Shown: positions 9,625 to 19,905, counted from the stretch's first letter. The stretch is DNA of 64,000 nucleotides from CAYMCO01 sp964388955 (GCA_964388955.1 CAYMCO010000007.1:97936-161935), one strand, 5' to 3'. Made by a program: numbers and translations. Notes: a model not told the origin generated them from the letters alone.

Positions 9625-12600
9625 GTGAAGAATGACATGGAAGCCGACCTACCCTTGCATACGCTGCCAGCCGGTACTGTAACTTTCCTCTTCAGCGACA
9701 TCGAAGGCTCGACGGAGCTGTTGAAGCGGCTGGGGAGCGGATACGCCGGCCTGCTGGCTGAGCATCGCCGGATTCTTCGCGCTACCCTTGAGAGGTGGGG
9801 CGGCCGTGAGGTGGACACCCAGGGAGATGCATTCTTCCTCTCGTTCCCGCGCGCGACCGATGCCGTCGGCGCCGCTGTGGAGGCCCAACGGTCGCTGGCC
9901 GCTCACGCCTGGCCGGGGGATGTCGAAGTGCGGGTTCGCATGGGGCTGCACACGGGGGAGCCACTGATCGAGGCTGAAGGCTACGTGGGCATGGATGTGC
10001 ACAGAGCGGCGCGCATCGCCCACGCCGGGCATGGTGGGCAGGTGCTGGTCTCGGAGACGACGACATCGCTTGTGCGGGATGAACTGCCGGAGGGCGTCGA
10101 GCTGCGGGACCTTGGTCGGCACCGCCTGAAGGATCTGATTCGACCAGAGCGCATCGGGCAACTGGTCATCGAGGGATTGCCCGCTGCGTTCCCGCCGCTG
10201 GACTCAATGGAAGCCCTTCCACCGGAGCTTTCCCAAGAATTCAGCCCTGTTGAACTCCCGGGGTTCGTGGGTGAGGGAGATGGTGAGCCGGAAGTGCTGC
10301 CAGTCTTTGTCGGCCGGGAGCGTGAGCTGGAGCGGCTGCGCAGCTCATTGGATCGCGCGCTGGAGGGGGAGGGCGGGTTGACTTTCCTTTCTGGAATGAC
10401 AGGATGCGGGAAGACGTCTTTGCTGGGCGCGTTTGCCCGCGACGCCATGGACCATCGCCCGGAGCTGCTGGTCGCCATTGGGAGCTGCAGCGCTTTTGCC
10501 GGCGCGGGGGATCCGTATCTGCCTTTCCGCGGCGTGATTGACATGCTTACCGGTGACTTGGAGCCCAGCCTGAGGGCCGGCTTGCTGCGGGCCGCCCATG
10601 CCAGGCGCGTCTGGCAGGCGGTGCCGCTTGTCTTGCGGAGTCTGCTGGATGGGGGGGCGGATTTGATCGGCGCCCTGATTTCGCCCCGCGATCTCCGATC
10701 CCGAGCTTCAAAGGCTGTTCAAGGGGGTTCGATATGGTTGGAACGGCTGGGCGACTACACTCGGTCCGGCGGGGGCCAAGTAGGCCAAGCGAACATCTTT
10801 GATGCCTTTTTGCATCTGTTGGACGGGATCACGGCGGAGCGTCCGCTGGTTCTGTTGTTAGATGATCTGCAGTGGGCGGATGAGGCCTCCATCGATATGC
10901 TCTTTCATGTCGGGCGGAATCTGGATGGAAAGCGGGCCCTCCTCGTCGGGGCCTATCGGCCGGAAGAGATAGAGGGCGATGGAGATGGGGTTCAATCTGC
11001 ACTGGCGAGGGCGCTGGTTGAATTCAAGCGCTTGCATGGGCATATTCGGTTGGACCTGGGGGAAATTCCCGAGAGCGAAGGCCGCCGCTTTGTGCAGGCG
11101 CTGCTGGAGGCAGAGCTTGGAACCTTCACCACGGATTTTCAGGCCTCCCTTTATCGGCAAACCCGTGGGCACCCCTTATTCACAGTCGAGCTGCTGAGGG
11201 CGGTCCGAGAGCGCGGGCAACTGACCAGAGATGAATCCGGGCGATGGGATCTGTCGGCGGATGTGAATTGGCGAGTGCTGCCTGCGAAAGTGGAGGGCGC
11301 GATCGAGGCGCGTCTCGGGGGATTGGAACGTGACCTGCGCGACCTCTTGAGCGTAGCCAGCGTAGAGGGGGAGGAGTTCACCGCCGAGATACTGGCGCGC
11401 GTGCGCGGATCCGACCTCGGAGCGCTCTTGAGGCAGCTCGAGTCGTTGGAAGAACACCACGGGCTGGTGAGACAGAACGGCGCCCGGGAATGCGGGGACC
11501 GGCGCCTGTTCACATATCAATTCAGACATCATTTGTTCCGGACCCACCTGTACGATCGCCTGAGCGAGGCGCGCAGAGCGCATCTGCATGCTCAATTCGC
11601 TGAGGTGATCGAAAAGCTGTTCGCCGAGGATCTCGGAGGGGCAGCGGTGAGATTGGCGCGCCACTACACAGAGGCGGGGATCCCGGACCGGGCAATCCCC
11701 TATATGATCCGTGCCGGGGACAGAGCGGCGCGCATGTCGGCTCCAAAGGAGGCGGTCAACCATTACAGGACGGGATTGGAGCTGATCCCGGAAGTCCCAA
11801 TCAGTGGAAATCGGGATCAAGATGAGCTGAAATTGAACGTGGGCTTGATGGTCTCCCTGATTACGTTGAAAGGGTATGGCCATCCGGAGGTCAGGGCTGT
11901 TCTCGATAGAGCGTTGGAGCTCGGGGAGACTGTCGGGGATTTGCCCCAGCTGTTCATCCCGGCTCTGGGGTACGCCGCGTTTCTGGGCGCAATTGCACAG
12001 TACTCGAAGGGGCAGGACTCTTGGGAGAAGCTGATGGCGATGGCCGAGAGGCTGGGGGATCCACTTTTTCTCGCCCTATCGCACTGGCCCGGGTGGATCC
12101 CGTTGATGAAAGGGGATTTTTCCACAGCGCTATTTCATATGCAGCGCATCATTCAATTCTATGATGTGGAAGAGCACGGCGAGCTGCGACATACTTTTGG
12201 TGTCGATCCGGGCGCGATCAGCCGCTTGTGGGCCTCTTGGGCGCTGTGGTTCTTGGGCTACCCCGATCAGGCGGTGGCCACCCTCCGGGATGGCTTTGAA
12301 TTGGCCTCCCGTATCGATCATCCGCACTCCATCGCCTTTGTCACGGGCATGGGCTGCCTGGTCCACAGCTTACGCGGTGACCTCGATGCACTGGAGGAGC
12401 AGGCGGGATTGGCGCTAGAAGTCTCCGAGGAGCACGGAATCGAGAAATTCTACGGGGACGGGCTGATCAACCTTGGCGAGGCGCAGGCGAAGAAGGGCCA
12501 TCCGGAGGAAGGCATCGCCAAGATGCGCGAGGGCATTTCGGTGGTGCAAGGGACCGGCACGAAGTTGGGAAGTAGCATCAATCTGATCCGGCTGGCCGAC

Positions 12601-12966
12601 GCGCTCCGGGAGGCCGGGGAGCGAGAGGAGGCCACAGGTGTCCTGGCCCAGGCGGTGGATTTCATCAGCGAGACAGGCGAAGATATCATGCTTGCCGAGG
12701 CCCACCGCCTGCGGGGCAAACTGTGCCTTGAGAGGGGGGCGCCGAGGGCTGAGATCGAGGAGTTCTATCTTCGTGGGCTGGAGGCCGCTCGCCGGCAGAA
12801 TGCCCGATCGCTGGGGCTGCGCGTGCTGATCGACTTGTGCCGAGTTACGGATGTAGGCGGCGGACAGGGTGACGCAACGGAGATGTTACGGGGCTGTTAC
12901 CGGGGCTTCAGCGAGGGCCATAGCACACAGGATCTACTGGCCGCAAGGTATCTGCTCAAGAGGTAG
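9625..12966 (+). CDS. Cyclase-domain/AAA_16 ATPase/TPR regulator
   Basis: A 1113-residue protein. The GTG start follows AAGGT at 9613; an ATG at 9637 is the alternative. Residues 17-185 are the cyclase domain with metal Asp25 and Asp68 and the non-canonical DVHRAARI motif in place of Asn-x3-Arg. A proline/glutamate-rich linker (about 190-225) is nearly identical to that of the paralogue two genes downstream. An AAA_16/MalT-like ATPase follows, with a P-loop at 257-264 (GMTGCGKT) and Walker B LLLDDLQWAD near 410-419. The C-terminal 500 residues are TPR-like helices. It matches the downstream paralogue up to the TPR region but has no solute-binding domain. It is inferred to be a cytoplasmic signal-transduction ATPase; its output is unknown. 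Confidence 0.88.
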   Translation: MKNDMEADLPLHTLPAGTVTFLFSDIEGSTELLKRLGSGYAGLLAEHRRILRATLERWGGREVDTQGDAFFLSFPRATDAVGAAVEAQRSLAAHAWPGDVEVRVRMGLHTGEPLIEAEGYVGMDVHRAARIAHAGHGGQVLVSETTTSLVRDELPEGVELRDLGRHRLKDLIRPERIGQLVIEGLPAAFPPLDSMEALPPELSQEFSPVELPGFVGEGDGEPEVLPVFVGRERELERLRSSLDRALEGEGGLTFLSGMTGCGKTSLLGAFARDAMDHRPELLVAIGSCSAFAGAGDPYLPFRGVIDMLTGDLEPSLRAGLLRAAHARRVWQAVPLVLRSLLDGGADLIGALISPRDLRSRASKAVQGGSIWLERLGDYTRSGGGQVGQANIFDAFLHLLDGITAERPLVLLLDDLQWADEASIDMLFHVGRNLDGKRALLVGAYRPEEIEGDGDGVQSALARALVEFKRLHGHIRLDLGEIPESEGRRFVQALLEAELGTFTTDFQASLYRQTRGHPLFTVELLRAVRERGQLTRDESGRWDLSADVNWRVLPAKVEGAIEARLGGLERDLRDLLSVASVEGEEFTAEILARVRGSDLGALLRQLESLEEHHGLVRQNGARECGDRRLFTYQFRHHLFRTHLYDRLSEARRAHLHAQFAEVIEKLFAEDLGGAAVRLARHYTEAGIPDRAIPYMIRAGDRAARMSAPKEAVNHYRTGLELIPEVPISGNRDQDELKLNVGLMVSLITLKGYGHPEVRAVLDRALELGETVGDLPQLFIPALGYAAFLGAIAQYSKGQDSWEKLMAMAERLGDPLFLALSHWPGWIPLMKGDFSTALFHMQRIIQFYDVEEHGELRHTFGVDPGAISRLWASWALWFLGYPDQAVATLRDGFELASRIDHPHSIAFVTGMGCLVHSLRGDLDALEEQAGLALEVSEEHGIEKFYGDGLINLGEAQAKKGHPEEGIAKMREGISVVQGTGTKLGSSINLIRLADALREAGEREEATGVLAQAVDFISETGEDIMLAEAHRLRGKLCLERGAPRAEIEEFYLRGLEAARRQNARSLGLRVLIDLCRVTDVGGGQGDATEMLRGCYRGFSEGHSTQDLLAARYLLKR

Positions 12967-13099
12967 CCGGGGGAGGCAACGGGGGGGCGATGGCATCCGG
13001 CGGACGTCTTTCTCGAATTGTGTCATAATAATGGATATTACATCTCCGGATTACACCTGAGCGGCAACCCCGGATGAGGCTGCAAAGGAGCGGAGGCAA

Positions 13100-15976
13100 A
13101 TGGAGATCAACTCGCACCTGGTTCAATCGCCGCGCTCCCTCCCCGCTGGCACAGTCACATTCTTGTTCACCGATATCGAGGGATCGACCGAGCTATTGAA
13201 GATGCTCGGGGATCGCTACTCCGAATTGCTGGCGGCCCATCGAGAAATCCTGCGCGCCGCATTTGAGGCATACGGCGGGGGTGAAGTGGACACCCAGGGC
13301 GATGCCTTGTTCTACTCCTTCCCCCGCGCCACGGACGCCGTCGCCGGCGCAGTGGAAGCACAGCGTGGGTTGGCGGAGCATGCGTGGCCCGTGGGCGTCG
13401 AGGTGCGGGTGCGCATGGGGCTGCACACGGGAGAACCCATCCTTGAAGGTGAGGGCTATGTGGGAATGGATGTGCACCGCGCGGCGCGGATCGCCCACGC
13501 CGGCCATGGCGGGCAGGTGCTGCTCTCCGAGACCGCAACTTCGCTCGTTCGCGATGATCTCCCCCCGGGGATTGAGCTGCTCGATCTGGGGCGGCACATG
13601 CTGAAAGACATGCCCCGGCCGGAGCGCATCCATCAACTGCGAATTGAAGGATTGCCGGCGAATTTTCCACCCCTGAGTTCGGAGGGCAGCGGCCTGACCA
13701 ATTTGCCCTCCTTGGTCTCCGATTTGGTCGGGCGGGAGGCCGAAATCGAGCAGATCAAGAATTTGGTGCAGGAGAACCGCCTGGTCACTGTCACCGGATC
13801 TGGCGGGGTGGGCAAGACGTCGCTCGCCATCCGGGTGGCGAGTGACATGGCCCCTCTTTTCCCCGACGGGGTGTGGTTCGTCGAGTTGGCGCCAATCAGC
13901 TCGCCGGAGTATATCGTATCCGCCATCTCGGACGCCCTAGCGTTTCAAGTGGATACGCATTCGAGCAACCTGGATCCTAAGGGCCAACTGCTGGATTACA
14001 TGCGCCGCCGGCGGATGCTCGTGGTGATGGACAACTTCGAGCACCTGATGGCGGGCACGGGCGTCGTCAACGATATCCTGCAGGACACCCAGGAGACCCG
14101 CCTGGTGATCACCTCTCGCGAACGGCTGAACCTGCGTTCGGAGTGGCCTGTTGTGCTCAGCGGCCTGTCCTTTCCGGCCAACGGGGGAAGCCTGCCCGCA
14201 GAAGAATACGGGGCCTTGAAGCTCTTTTGCGAACGTGCGCGGCAGGTGATTCCGGACTTCGATTTCTCCGGTGAGGCGATGCAATATGTGAGGAAGATTT
14301 GCCGGCTGGTGGAGGGCATGCCCTTGGGCATCGAGCTGGCTGCCGCCTGGCTCCCCACGCTTGCCTTGCGGGATATCAGCCAGGAGGTTGAGGCGGATCT
14401 GGATTTCCTGAGTTCCACCCAGCGGGATATGCCAGTAGAACACCGCAGCTTGCGGGCCGTGTTCGACCGCTCTTGGGAGCTGCTCGCCGCGAGCGAACAG
14501 GCAGGGTTTCGGAGGCTGGCCGTGTTCCGGGGTGGGTTTGACCGGCAAGCCGCACGCGAAGTGGCGGGCGTGCCCCTGGCCATGCTGTCAACCCTGATCG
14601 CCAAATCGTTGGTAAGGCGGCGATCTGAGGACCGGTACGATGTGCACGAGCTGCTGCGGGCGTATGCGGCGGAGAAGCTCTCCGCCTCCCCCGAGGACTC
14701 GAAGATGGCGCACGAGGGCCACGCCCGACACTACACGGACCGGCTAGTTGGATTGGCGCCCTCGCTGCAATCCGAAGCAGGAAGAGCGGAACGTGGAAGA
14801 ACGCGCGCTGAAATGCCCAACCTCCGGGCCGCCGTCGCTTGGGGTGTTTCGCATTGGGAGCCGAAGAGGGGTCGCGAGATTCTCTTCAACTTTGCTGGTG
14901 TGTACCAGGCGTTGGGATGGCATGAGGGGAGCGATTTCTTCCGGGACTTGATGGAAAGGCTGGATTCCGGCAGCTTGAGGGGGGAAGGCCAGGATGGAGC
15001 GCACGAACTCCATCTCAGTGCGGCGGCCCACTACGTCGGCCTCGCCAGCCTCCTCGGGGACACGGAGACGATATCCGTATGTGAGAGAATCCTGCCGGGC
15101 CTGGCGGCGCGCGGAATGGACCGTGAGCGGGGACTGACGCTGCTTTCCTACGGGATCGGCAAGGAGTACGCGGGGGATTTTCAGGCTGCCAAGGAAGTGA
15201 TTGAGGAGGCGCTTCCGATCATACAGGCCCAGGGCAACGTTTTCATCATCGCTGCCTGCCAGCTTTGGCTGGGGTGGGTGCATTATGAGCTGGGCGACTT
15301 TGAGCAGGCAGGGGTGCTGTTCCGGGAGGCGCTGGATGTTTCCCGGTCGGCGGGGAATTCCGTCGGAGAGGCATACGCGCTGGGCAAAATGGGCACCTTT
15401 GCGGACGCGCGCCAGGCATATCAGGAGGCTCTTGGGTATCACCGGGATGCCCTGAGGTTGTTCGAGATCTTCGGGGATATCGCTGGACAAGGGTACTGCC
15501 TGAGCCGTATGTCCTTGAGCGCCTGGGGGCTGGAGGACCACCAGGGGGCCCTGCAGTATGGCGAGCGGGGCTTGCAAGCCTTCGAATCAGTCGGGCACCG
15601 CTGGGGTATCTCCGTCTCATACTGCCGCATTGGCTTCGCCTTGCTCGAACTCGGTGATTTGGCGGTTGCAGTAGACTACTTCAATCGCGCGATTGAGGGC
15701 GCTCAGGAGTTCCACTACCCGGCGACGGTGGTCTATGGGCTGATCGGAGTAGGGGCTTGTTTGGCCCGTTCGGCCGATCAGGAGGCAGCAGGCAAGCTGC
15801 TGCGTTTTGGCATTCGATACGCCGGAACTCCCGAGTTGTATCGGGATATTGCCAGAAGATACCTAACTGAGGGAGGTGTGGGCCAGGCGGAGGAGGCAGG
15901 TGCGCAGGAAGTACCCGCCATGGACCTCGAAACAGCCGTGGCCTTCGCCAAGGGGAAAGCCCGCCGAGGCGTCTGA
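13100..15976 (+). CDS. Cyclase-domain/NB-ARC-like ATPase/TPR regulator
   Basis: A 958-residue protein with a clear GGAGG about six bases before its ATG. The N-terminal cyclase domain keeps the metal residues Asp25 and Asp68 but has DVHRAARI in place of the catalytic Asn-x3-Arg. The ATPase is of the NB-ARC-like class, with a P-loop near 233-240 (GSGGVGKT), Walker B MLVVMDNFEHL and the GMPLGIELAAAW (GLPL-like) motif expected of STAND proteins. A winged-helix segment is followed by TPR repeats to the C-terminus. Its closest relative in the window is the protein encoded at 6353-9436, with which it alternates along the array. No transmembrane segment or signal peptide is visible. Confidence 0.88.
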   Translation: MEINSHLVQSPRSLPAGTVTFLFTDIEGSTELLKMLGDRYSELLAAHREILRAAFEAYGGGEVDTQGDALFYSFPRATDAVAGAVEAQRGLAEHAWPVGVEVRVRMGLHTGEPILEGEGYVGMDVHRAARIAHAGHGGQVLLSETATSLVRDDLPPGIELLDLGRHMLKDMPRPERIHQLRIEGLPANFPPLSSEGSGLTNLPSLVSDLVGREAEIEQIKNLVQENRLVTVTGSGGVGKTSLAIRVASDMAPLFPDGVWFVELAPISSPEYIVSAISDALAFQVDTHSSNLDPKGQLLDYMRRRRMLVVMDNFEHLMAGTGVVNDILQDTQETRLVITSRERLNLRSEWPVVLSGLSFPANGGSLPAEEYGALKLFCERARQVIPDFDFSGEAMQYVRKICRLVEGMPLGIELAAAWLPTLALRDISQEVEADLDFLSSTQRDMPVEHRSLRAVFDRSWELLAASEQAGFRRLAVFRGGFDRQAAREVAGVPLAMLSTLIAKSLVRRRSEDRYDVHELLRAYAAEKLSASPEDSKMAHEGHARHYTDRLVGLAPSLQSEAGRAERGRTRAEMPNLRAAVAWGVSHWEPKRGREILFNFAGVYQALGWHEGSDFFRDLMERLDSGSLRGEGQDGAHELHLSAAAHYVGLASLLGDTETISVCERILPGLAARGMDRERGLTLLSYGIGKEYAGDFQAAKEVIEEALPIIQAQGNVFIIAACQLWLGWVHYELGDFEQAGVLFREALDVSRSAGNSVGEAYALGKMGTFADARQAYQEALGYHRDALRLFEIFGDIAGQGYCLSRMSLSAWGLEDHQGALQYGERGLQAFESVGHRWGISVSYCRIGFALLELGDLAVAVDYFNRAIEGAQEFHYPATVVYGLIGVGACLARSADQEAAGKLLRFGIRYAGTPELYRDIARRYLTEGGVGQAEEAGAQEVPAMDLETAVAFAKGKARRGV

Positions 15977-16065
15977 AGGGGGGGATGTTCGCATCGGGAC
16001 ATTGGTGCGACCCGGTGTCCGTCCAGAATCTCGCTCCATCCATCTGTCACGAGGGTGAACCGAAG

Positions 16066-19000
16066 ATGGTCGAAAATGCATCCTGGCAGGGGGTCCCCGG
16101 GGGGACGGTAACGTTCCTGTTCAGCGACATCGAAGGTTCGACGGAGCTGTTGAAGCGGCTGCGGGATCAATACGCTGCTCTTCTGGCCGACCATCGCCGG
16201 ATTCTTCGCGCCGCCGTTGAGAGATGGGGCGGCCGTGAGGTGGACACCCAGGGAGACGCTTTCTTCTTTTCCTTTCCGCGCGCGACCGATGCGCTCGCCG
16301 CGGCGGTGGCGGCCCAGCGGGCCCTGGCCTCCCACCATTGGCCTGAAGGTGTCGAGGTGAGAGTCCGCATGGGGCTGCACACGGGGGAACCGCTGGTCGG
16401 GGAGGAGGGTTACGTGGGCATGGACGTCCACCGGGCGGCGCGCATCGCCCACGCCGGCCACGGTGGGCAGGTGCTGCTCTCGGAGACCACGACCCCCTTG
16501 GTGCAGGATCAGTTGCCCGAGGGTGTCGAGATCATTGATCTGGGGCGTCATCGCCTGAAGGATATGCGCCGGCCAGAGCGCATCGCGCAACTGGTCATCG
16601 ATGGATTGCCCGCTGCATTCCCACCGCTCGACTCAATAGAAGCCCTTCCACCGGAGTTCCCCCGAGAATTCGGCCCCGTTGAACTCCCGGCGTTCTTGGA
16701 TGAGGGAGACGGCGAGCCGGAAGCGCTGCCGGTCTTTGTTGGCAGGGAGCGCGAGCTGCGAGAGCTGATGGGGCACCTGGAGCAGTCGTTGGCGGGAGAC
16801 GGCCGCGTGGTGTTGCTCGAGGGTGGTGCGGGCAGGGGGAAGACGGCCTTGATGGGCGAGTTTTCCCGACGGGCGATGAAGGAGGACGAGTGGCTCCTGG
16901 CAATCTACGGAAGCTGCAGCGCGTTCACGGGCGCCGGGGACCCCTATTTGCCCTTTCGCGAAGCGATGGCGATGCTGGCAGGGGAAGTTGAGGAACGGTG
17001 GCGGGCGAATGCGATCGATCGGGAACAGGCGGCTCGGCTCTGGAAGGGGATGCCACAAGTCGCTCGGGCGCTGGTGGAACATGGGCGGGATCTTGTGGGC
17101 GTTTTCGTCTCCGGAGGGGCTCTCCTGGCCAGGTTGCATATGGCCACCGGCGCCGGGGGAGGCTGGATTGAACGATTGGGGAAGCTGGCGGAGGGGGAAC
17201 GAACATCCCGGCCGATCCTGGATCGGACCGGCCTCTTCGAGCAGTATGAATCTGTGGTGTCGGAAGTAGCGAAAAGACAGCCGGTTCTCCTCCTGCTGGA
17301 TGATCTGCAATGGGCGGACAGCGCCTCCGTCGACATGCTCTTCCATCTCGGCCGGAGACTGAACGGGCGGCGGATCCTGATCCTGGGCGCCTACCGGCCC
17401 GAGGAAGTGGCCGGCGCGCGCGAACAAGATCCGCATTCGCTCGCAGCCGTGATCCCGGAATTCAAGCGCCTGCATGGTGAAATTCTGATCGACATCGGCT
17501 GCAACACAGAAGAGGAGGAGCGTCAATTCGTCACTTCCTACCTGGACCTTGAGCCGAACCACCTGCCCCCGGCTTTTCGGGAACGCCTGTACCAGCACAC
17601 GCGCGGTCACCCGCTCTTCACGGTGGAGGTGCTCCGAAATCTGCAGGAGCGCGGGGATCTGCGCCTCGACCCAGACATGGGCTGGGTGGAGACACGAAGC
17701 TTGGAGTGGGACGTCCTCCCGGCCCGCGTGGAAGGGGTGATCGAGGAGCGGATCGACCGGCTGGATCCAGAGCTGCGGGAGATGCTCAGGATCGCGAGCG
17801 TGGAAGGGGCCCAATTTACAGCGCAGGTCTTGGTTGAGCTCACGGAGCTGGATGCCCGGGACCTGTCGGAGAAGCTCCACCAGGAATTGGAGCGCAGGCA
17901 TCGCCTGGTTCAGGAGGATGGCTTTCGGGACGTCGATGGCCGCCGCCTGCATCGATATCGGTTCCGCCATGATCTCTTTCAACAGCACGTATATAGCCAC
18001 TTGGGGGAGTTTGAACGCTCGGAGCTGCATGCCCGGGTCGGCGGTGTCTTGGAAGGACTGTACGGGGATGAGGCGGAAAACATCGCACCCCAGTTGGCGC
18101 GCCATTTCCTCCGGTCCGGCCAATGGGAGAAGGCGGTACGATACCTGCTGATATCCGGCGATCGCGCTCGCATGCTTTACGCCAACCGGGAGGCCGTTCA
18201 GTTCTATACCCAGGCCCTGGAATACCTGAGGGACGCTGGGCGCCGGGAAGAGGCCGTCCAGACATTGCTGAAGCTCGGCCTGGTCCACACCGCAGAGTTT
18301 GACACCGAAGCGGCTGAAACCGTCTACGCCCGGGCATTTGCGTTGCTGGATGAGATGCCCGAGGAGGTGGAACCTCGGCCAACCCGGCTTCCTGGGGCGG
18401 AGTTGCGCATGGCAGCAGCGGAACCGGCGCACTGGGATCCGGTCGTGATCGACGACGATATATCCTGCTTTGTCGTCATGCAGCTCTTTGAAGGGCTGAC
18501 GGAGGTTGCGCCCGACCAGAATGTGATCCCGGCTGCAGCAGGGCGATGGGAGGTTGGGGAAGGAGGCAGGCGATATACCTTCCATCTGAGGCCGAATCTG
18601 AGCTGGAGCGATGGTTCGCCCTTGACGGCGCAGGACTTTGAATATGCGTGGAGGCGGAACTTGATGCAAGAGGCTGGGAGGAGCCATTCGAACTTGCTCT
18701 CCGTCATCCGGGGTTCGGAGACCGGCAGTCTCCAGGCTTTCGAAGATTCGGATGCCCTCGATGTGCGCAGTGTCGACGATCACACGCTGCAAGTACGGCT
18801 GACGCGGCCGAGCGCCTATTTCCCGCAGCTCATGGCCCTTCCGGAGGCCTTCCCTGCGCCCAGATGGAATGTCGAGGGGCAAGGCGGGGACTGGCCTGAC
18901 CCCAACAGTCTGGTCTGCAATGGGGCGTATACGATCGAGGATTGGCGCCCAGGCGAGCATCTGGTCTTGTCCCGAAATCCACAATACAGCGGCCGGTTTC

Positions 19001-19905
19001 CCGGGAACGTCGAGCGGGTGGATTGTGCAATCATCCGGGATTTTGAGCTCAGCTTCGATGCCTATGCCAGCGGGGACCTGGACATCGTCAGCATGATTGC
19101 TGCCGATGCAAAGACCATGGCCCGAGCGCAAGCCAGGTTCCCGGAGGAGCTTCACTACGTCCCCTATCCTTCGACTTTCTACCTCACCTTTCTCGCCAAC
19201 CGGCCGCCATTCGACGATGTCCGCGTGCGCAAAGCCTTCATCCACGCTGTCGATCGGGAAAGGTTGATCCAGGAGACGTCGCGTGGGCAGTACCGGCCCG
19301 CTGCGGGCGGCTTTGTGCCCCCGGGGATGCCGGGCCATTCCGAGGGCATTGGTCTGCCCTTCGACCCCGACCGAGCTCGGCAGTATATGCGCGCCGCGGG
19401 TTTTGGGCGTGGAACCCGGTTCCCCCCGGTCACGCTCCTGACATCGGGTGGTGGGAAGGGCGATCCCAACGTGCGCTTTCTCTCCCGTGCATGGGGTGAG
19501 CATCTGGGCGTGGAGGTGATCCACGAGAGCGTGGATTGGGGGGAGTTCCTGCGCCGTGGCGACCACGATCCGGCGCATCTCTCCCTGAGCGGCTGTTCGG
19601 CCGACTACCCCGACCCGGATTGCATGCTGCGGGTTGTGTTTCACAGCACAGAGGGATTCAACGCCTTGAATTGGTCGAATGATCGCTTCGATGCGCTTGT
19701 AGAAGCGGGCGCGCGGGCACTGGATCAAACCGAGCGCATTCGGCTGTATCGGGAGGCAGACCGGATTCTCGTGGCGGAGGAGGCTGCGGTGATGCCCCTC
19801 GGGTACGCGATGGGCCGATATCTGAGCAAACCATGGGTGAAGATGCCGAAGGTCGCCCCACACATGGTACGTCTCAAGGAGGTGGTCCTTGTGAGAGATT
19901 CGTAG
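16066..19905 (+). CDS. Cyclase-domain/AAA_16 ATPase/TPR/OppA-domain sensor protein
   Basis: A 1279-residue protein from the preferred ATG, which has GAGGG ten bases upstream and gives the same short N-terminus as its paralogues; an in-frame ATG at 15985, behind a run of G, is the alternative. The cyclase domain has metal Asp21 and Asp64 and the non-canonical DVHRAARI. The AAA_16 ATPase has a P-loop at 253-260 (GGAGRGKT) and Walker B LLLLDDLQWAD near 408-417. TPR helices lead into an SBP_bac_5 solute-binding domain from about residue 777 to the end, ending with the YPDPDCMLR motif typical of OppA-like proteins. It combines the front half of the 9625-12966 protein with the back half seen in the first two genes, suggesting domain shuffling within the array. 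Confidence 0.88.
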   Translation: MVENASWQGVPGGTVTFLFSDIEGSTELLKRLRDQYAALLADHRRILRAAVERWGGREVDTQGDAFFFSFPRATDALAAAVAAQRALASHHWPEGVEVRVRMGLHTGEPLVGEEGYVGMDVHRAARIAHAGHGGQVLLSETTTPLVQDQLPEGVEIIDLGRHRLKDMRRPERIAQLVIDGLPAAFPPLDSIEALPPEFPREFGPVELPAFLDEGDGEPEALPVFVGRERELRELMGHLEQSLAGDGRVVLLEGGAGRGKTALMGEFSRRAMKEDEWLLAIYGSCSAFTGAGDPYLPFREAMAMLAGEVEERWRANAIDREQAARLWKGMPQVARALVEHGRDLVGVFVSGGALLARLHMATGAGGGWIERLGKLAEGERTSRPILDRTGLFEQYESVVSEVAKRQPVLLLLDDLQWADSASVDMLFHLGRRLNGRRILILGAYRPEEVAGAREQDPHSLAAVIPEFKRLHGEILIDIGCNTEEEERQFVTSYLDLEPNHLPPAFRERLYQHTRGHPLFTVEVLRNLQERGDLRLDPDMGWVETRSLEWDVLPARVEGVIEERIDRLDPELREMLRIASVEGAQFTAQVLVELTELDARDLSEKLHQELERRHRLVQEDGFRDVDGRRLHRYRFRHDLFQQHVYSHLGEFERSELHARVGGVLEGLYGDEAENIAPQLARHFLRSGQWEKAVRYLLISGDRARMLYANREAVQFYTQALEYLRDAGRREEAVQTLLKLGLVHTAEFDTEAAETVYARAFALLDEMPEEVEPRPTRLPGAELRMAAAEPAHWDPVVIDDDISCFVVMQLFEGLTEVAPDQNVIPAAAGRWEVGEGGRRYTFHLRPNLSWSDGSPLTAQDFEYAWRRNLMQEAGRSHSNLLSVIRGSETGSLQAFEDSDALDVRSVDDHTLQVRLTRPSAYFPQLMALPEAFPAPRWNVEGQGGDWPDPNSLVCNGAYTIEDWRPGEHLVLSRNPQYSGRFPGNVERVDCAIIRDFELSFDAYASGDLDIVSMIAADAKTMARAQARFPEELHYVPYPSTFYLTFLANRPPFDDVRVRKAFIHAVDRERLIQETSRGQYRPAAGGFVPPGMPGHSEGIGLPFDPDRARQYMRAAGFGRGTRFPPVTLLTSGGGKGDPNVRFLSRAWGEHLGVEVIHESVDWGEFLRRGDHDPAHLSLSGCSADYPDPDCMLRVVFHSTEGFNALNWSNDRFDALVEAGARALDQTERIRLYREADRILVAEEAAVMPLGYAMGRYLSKPWVKMPKVAPHMVRLKEVVLVRDS

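Noticed and set aside
16633..19863. Very long antisense open frame (about 1076 codons) across the last cyclase-ATPase gene
   Set aside because: It is a codon-bias shadow of a high-GC gene. The sense protein has clear domains; the antisense product is Pro/His/Gln-rich with no recognisable motif.
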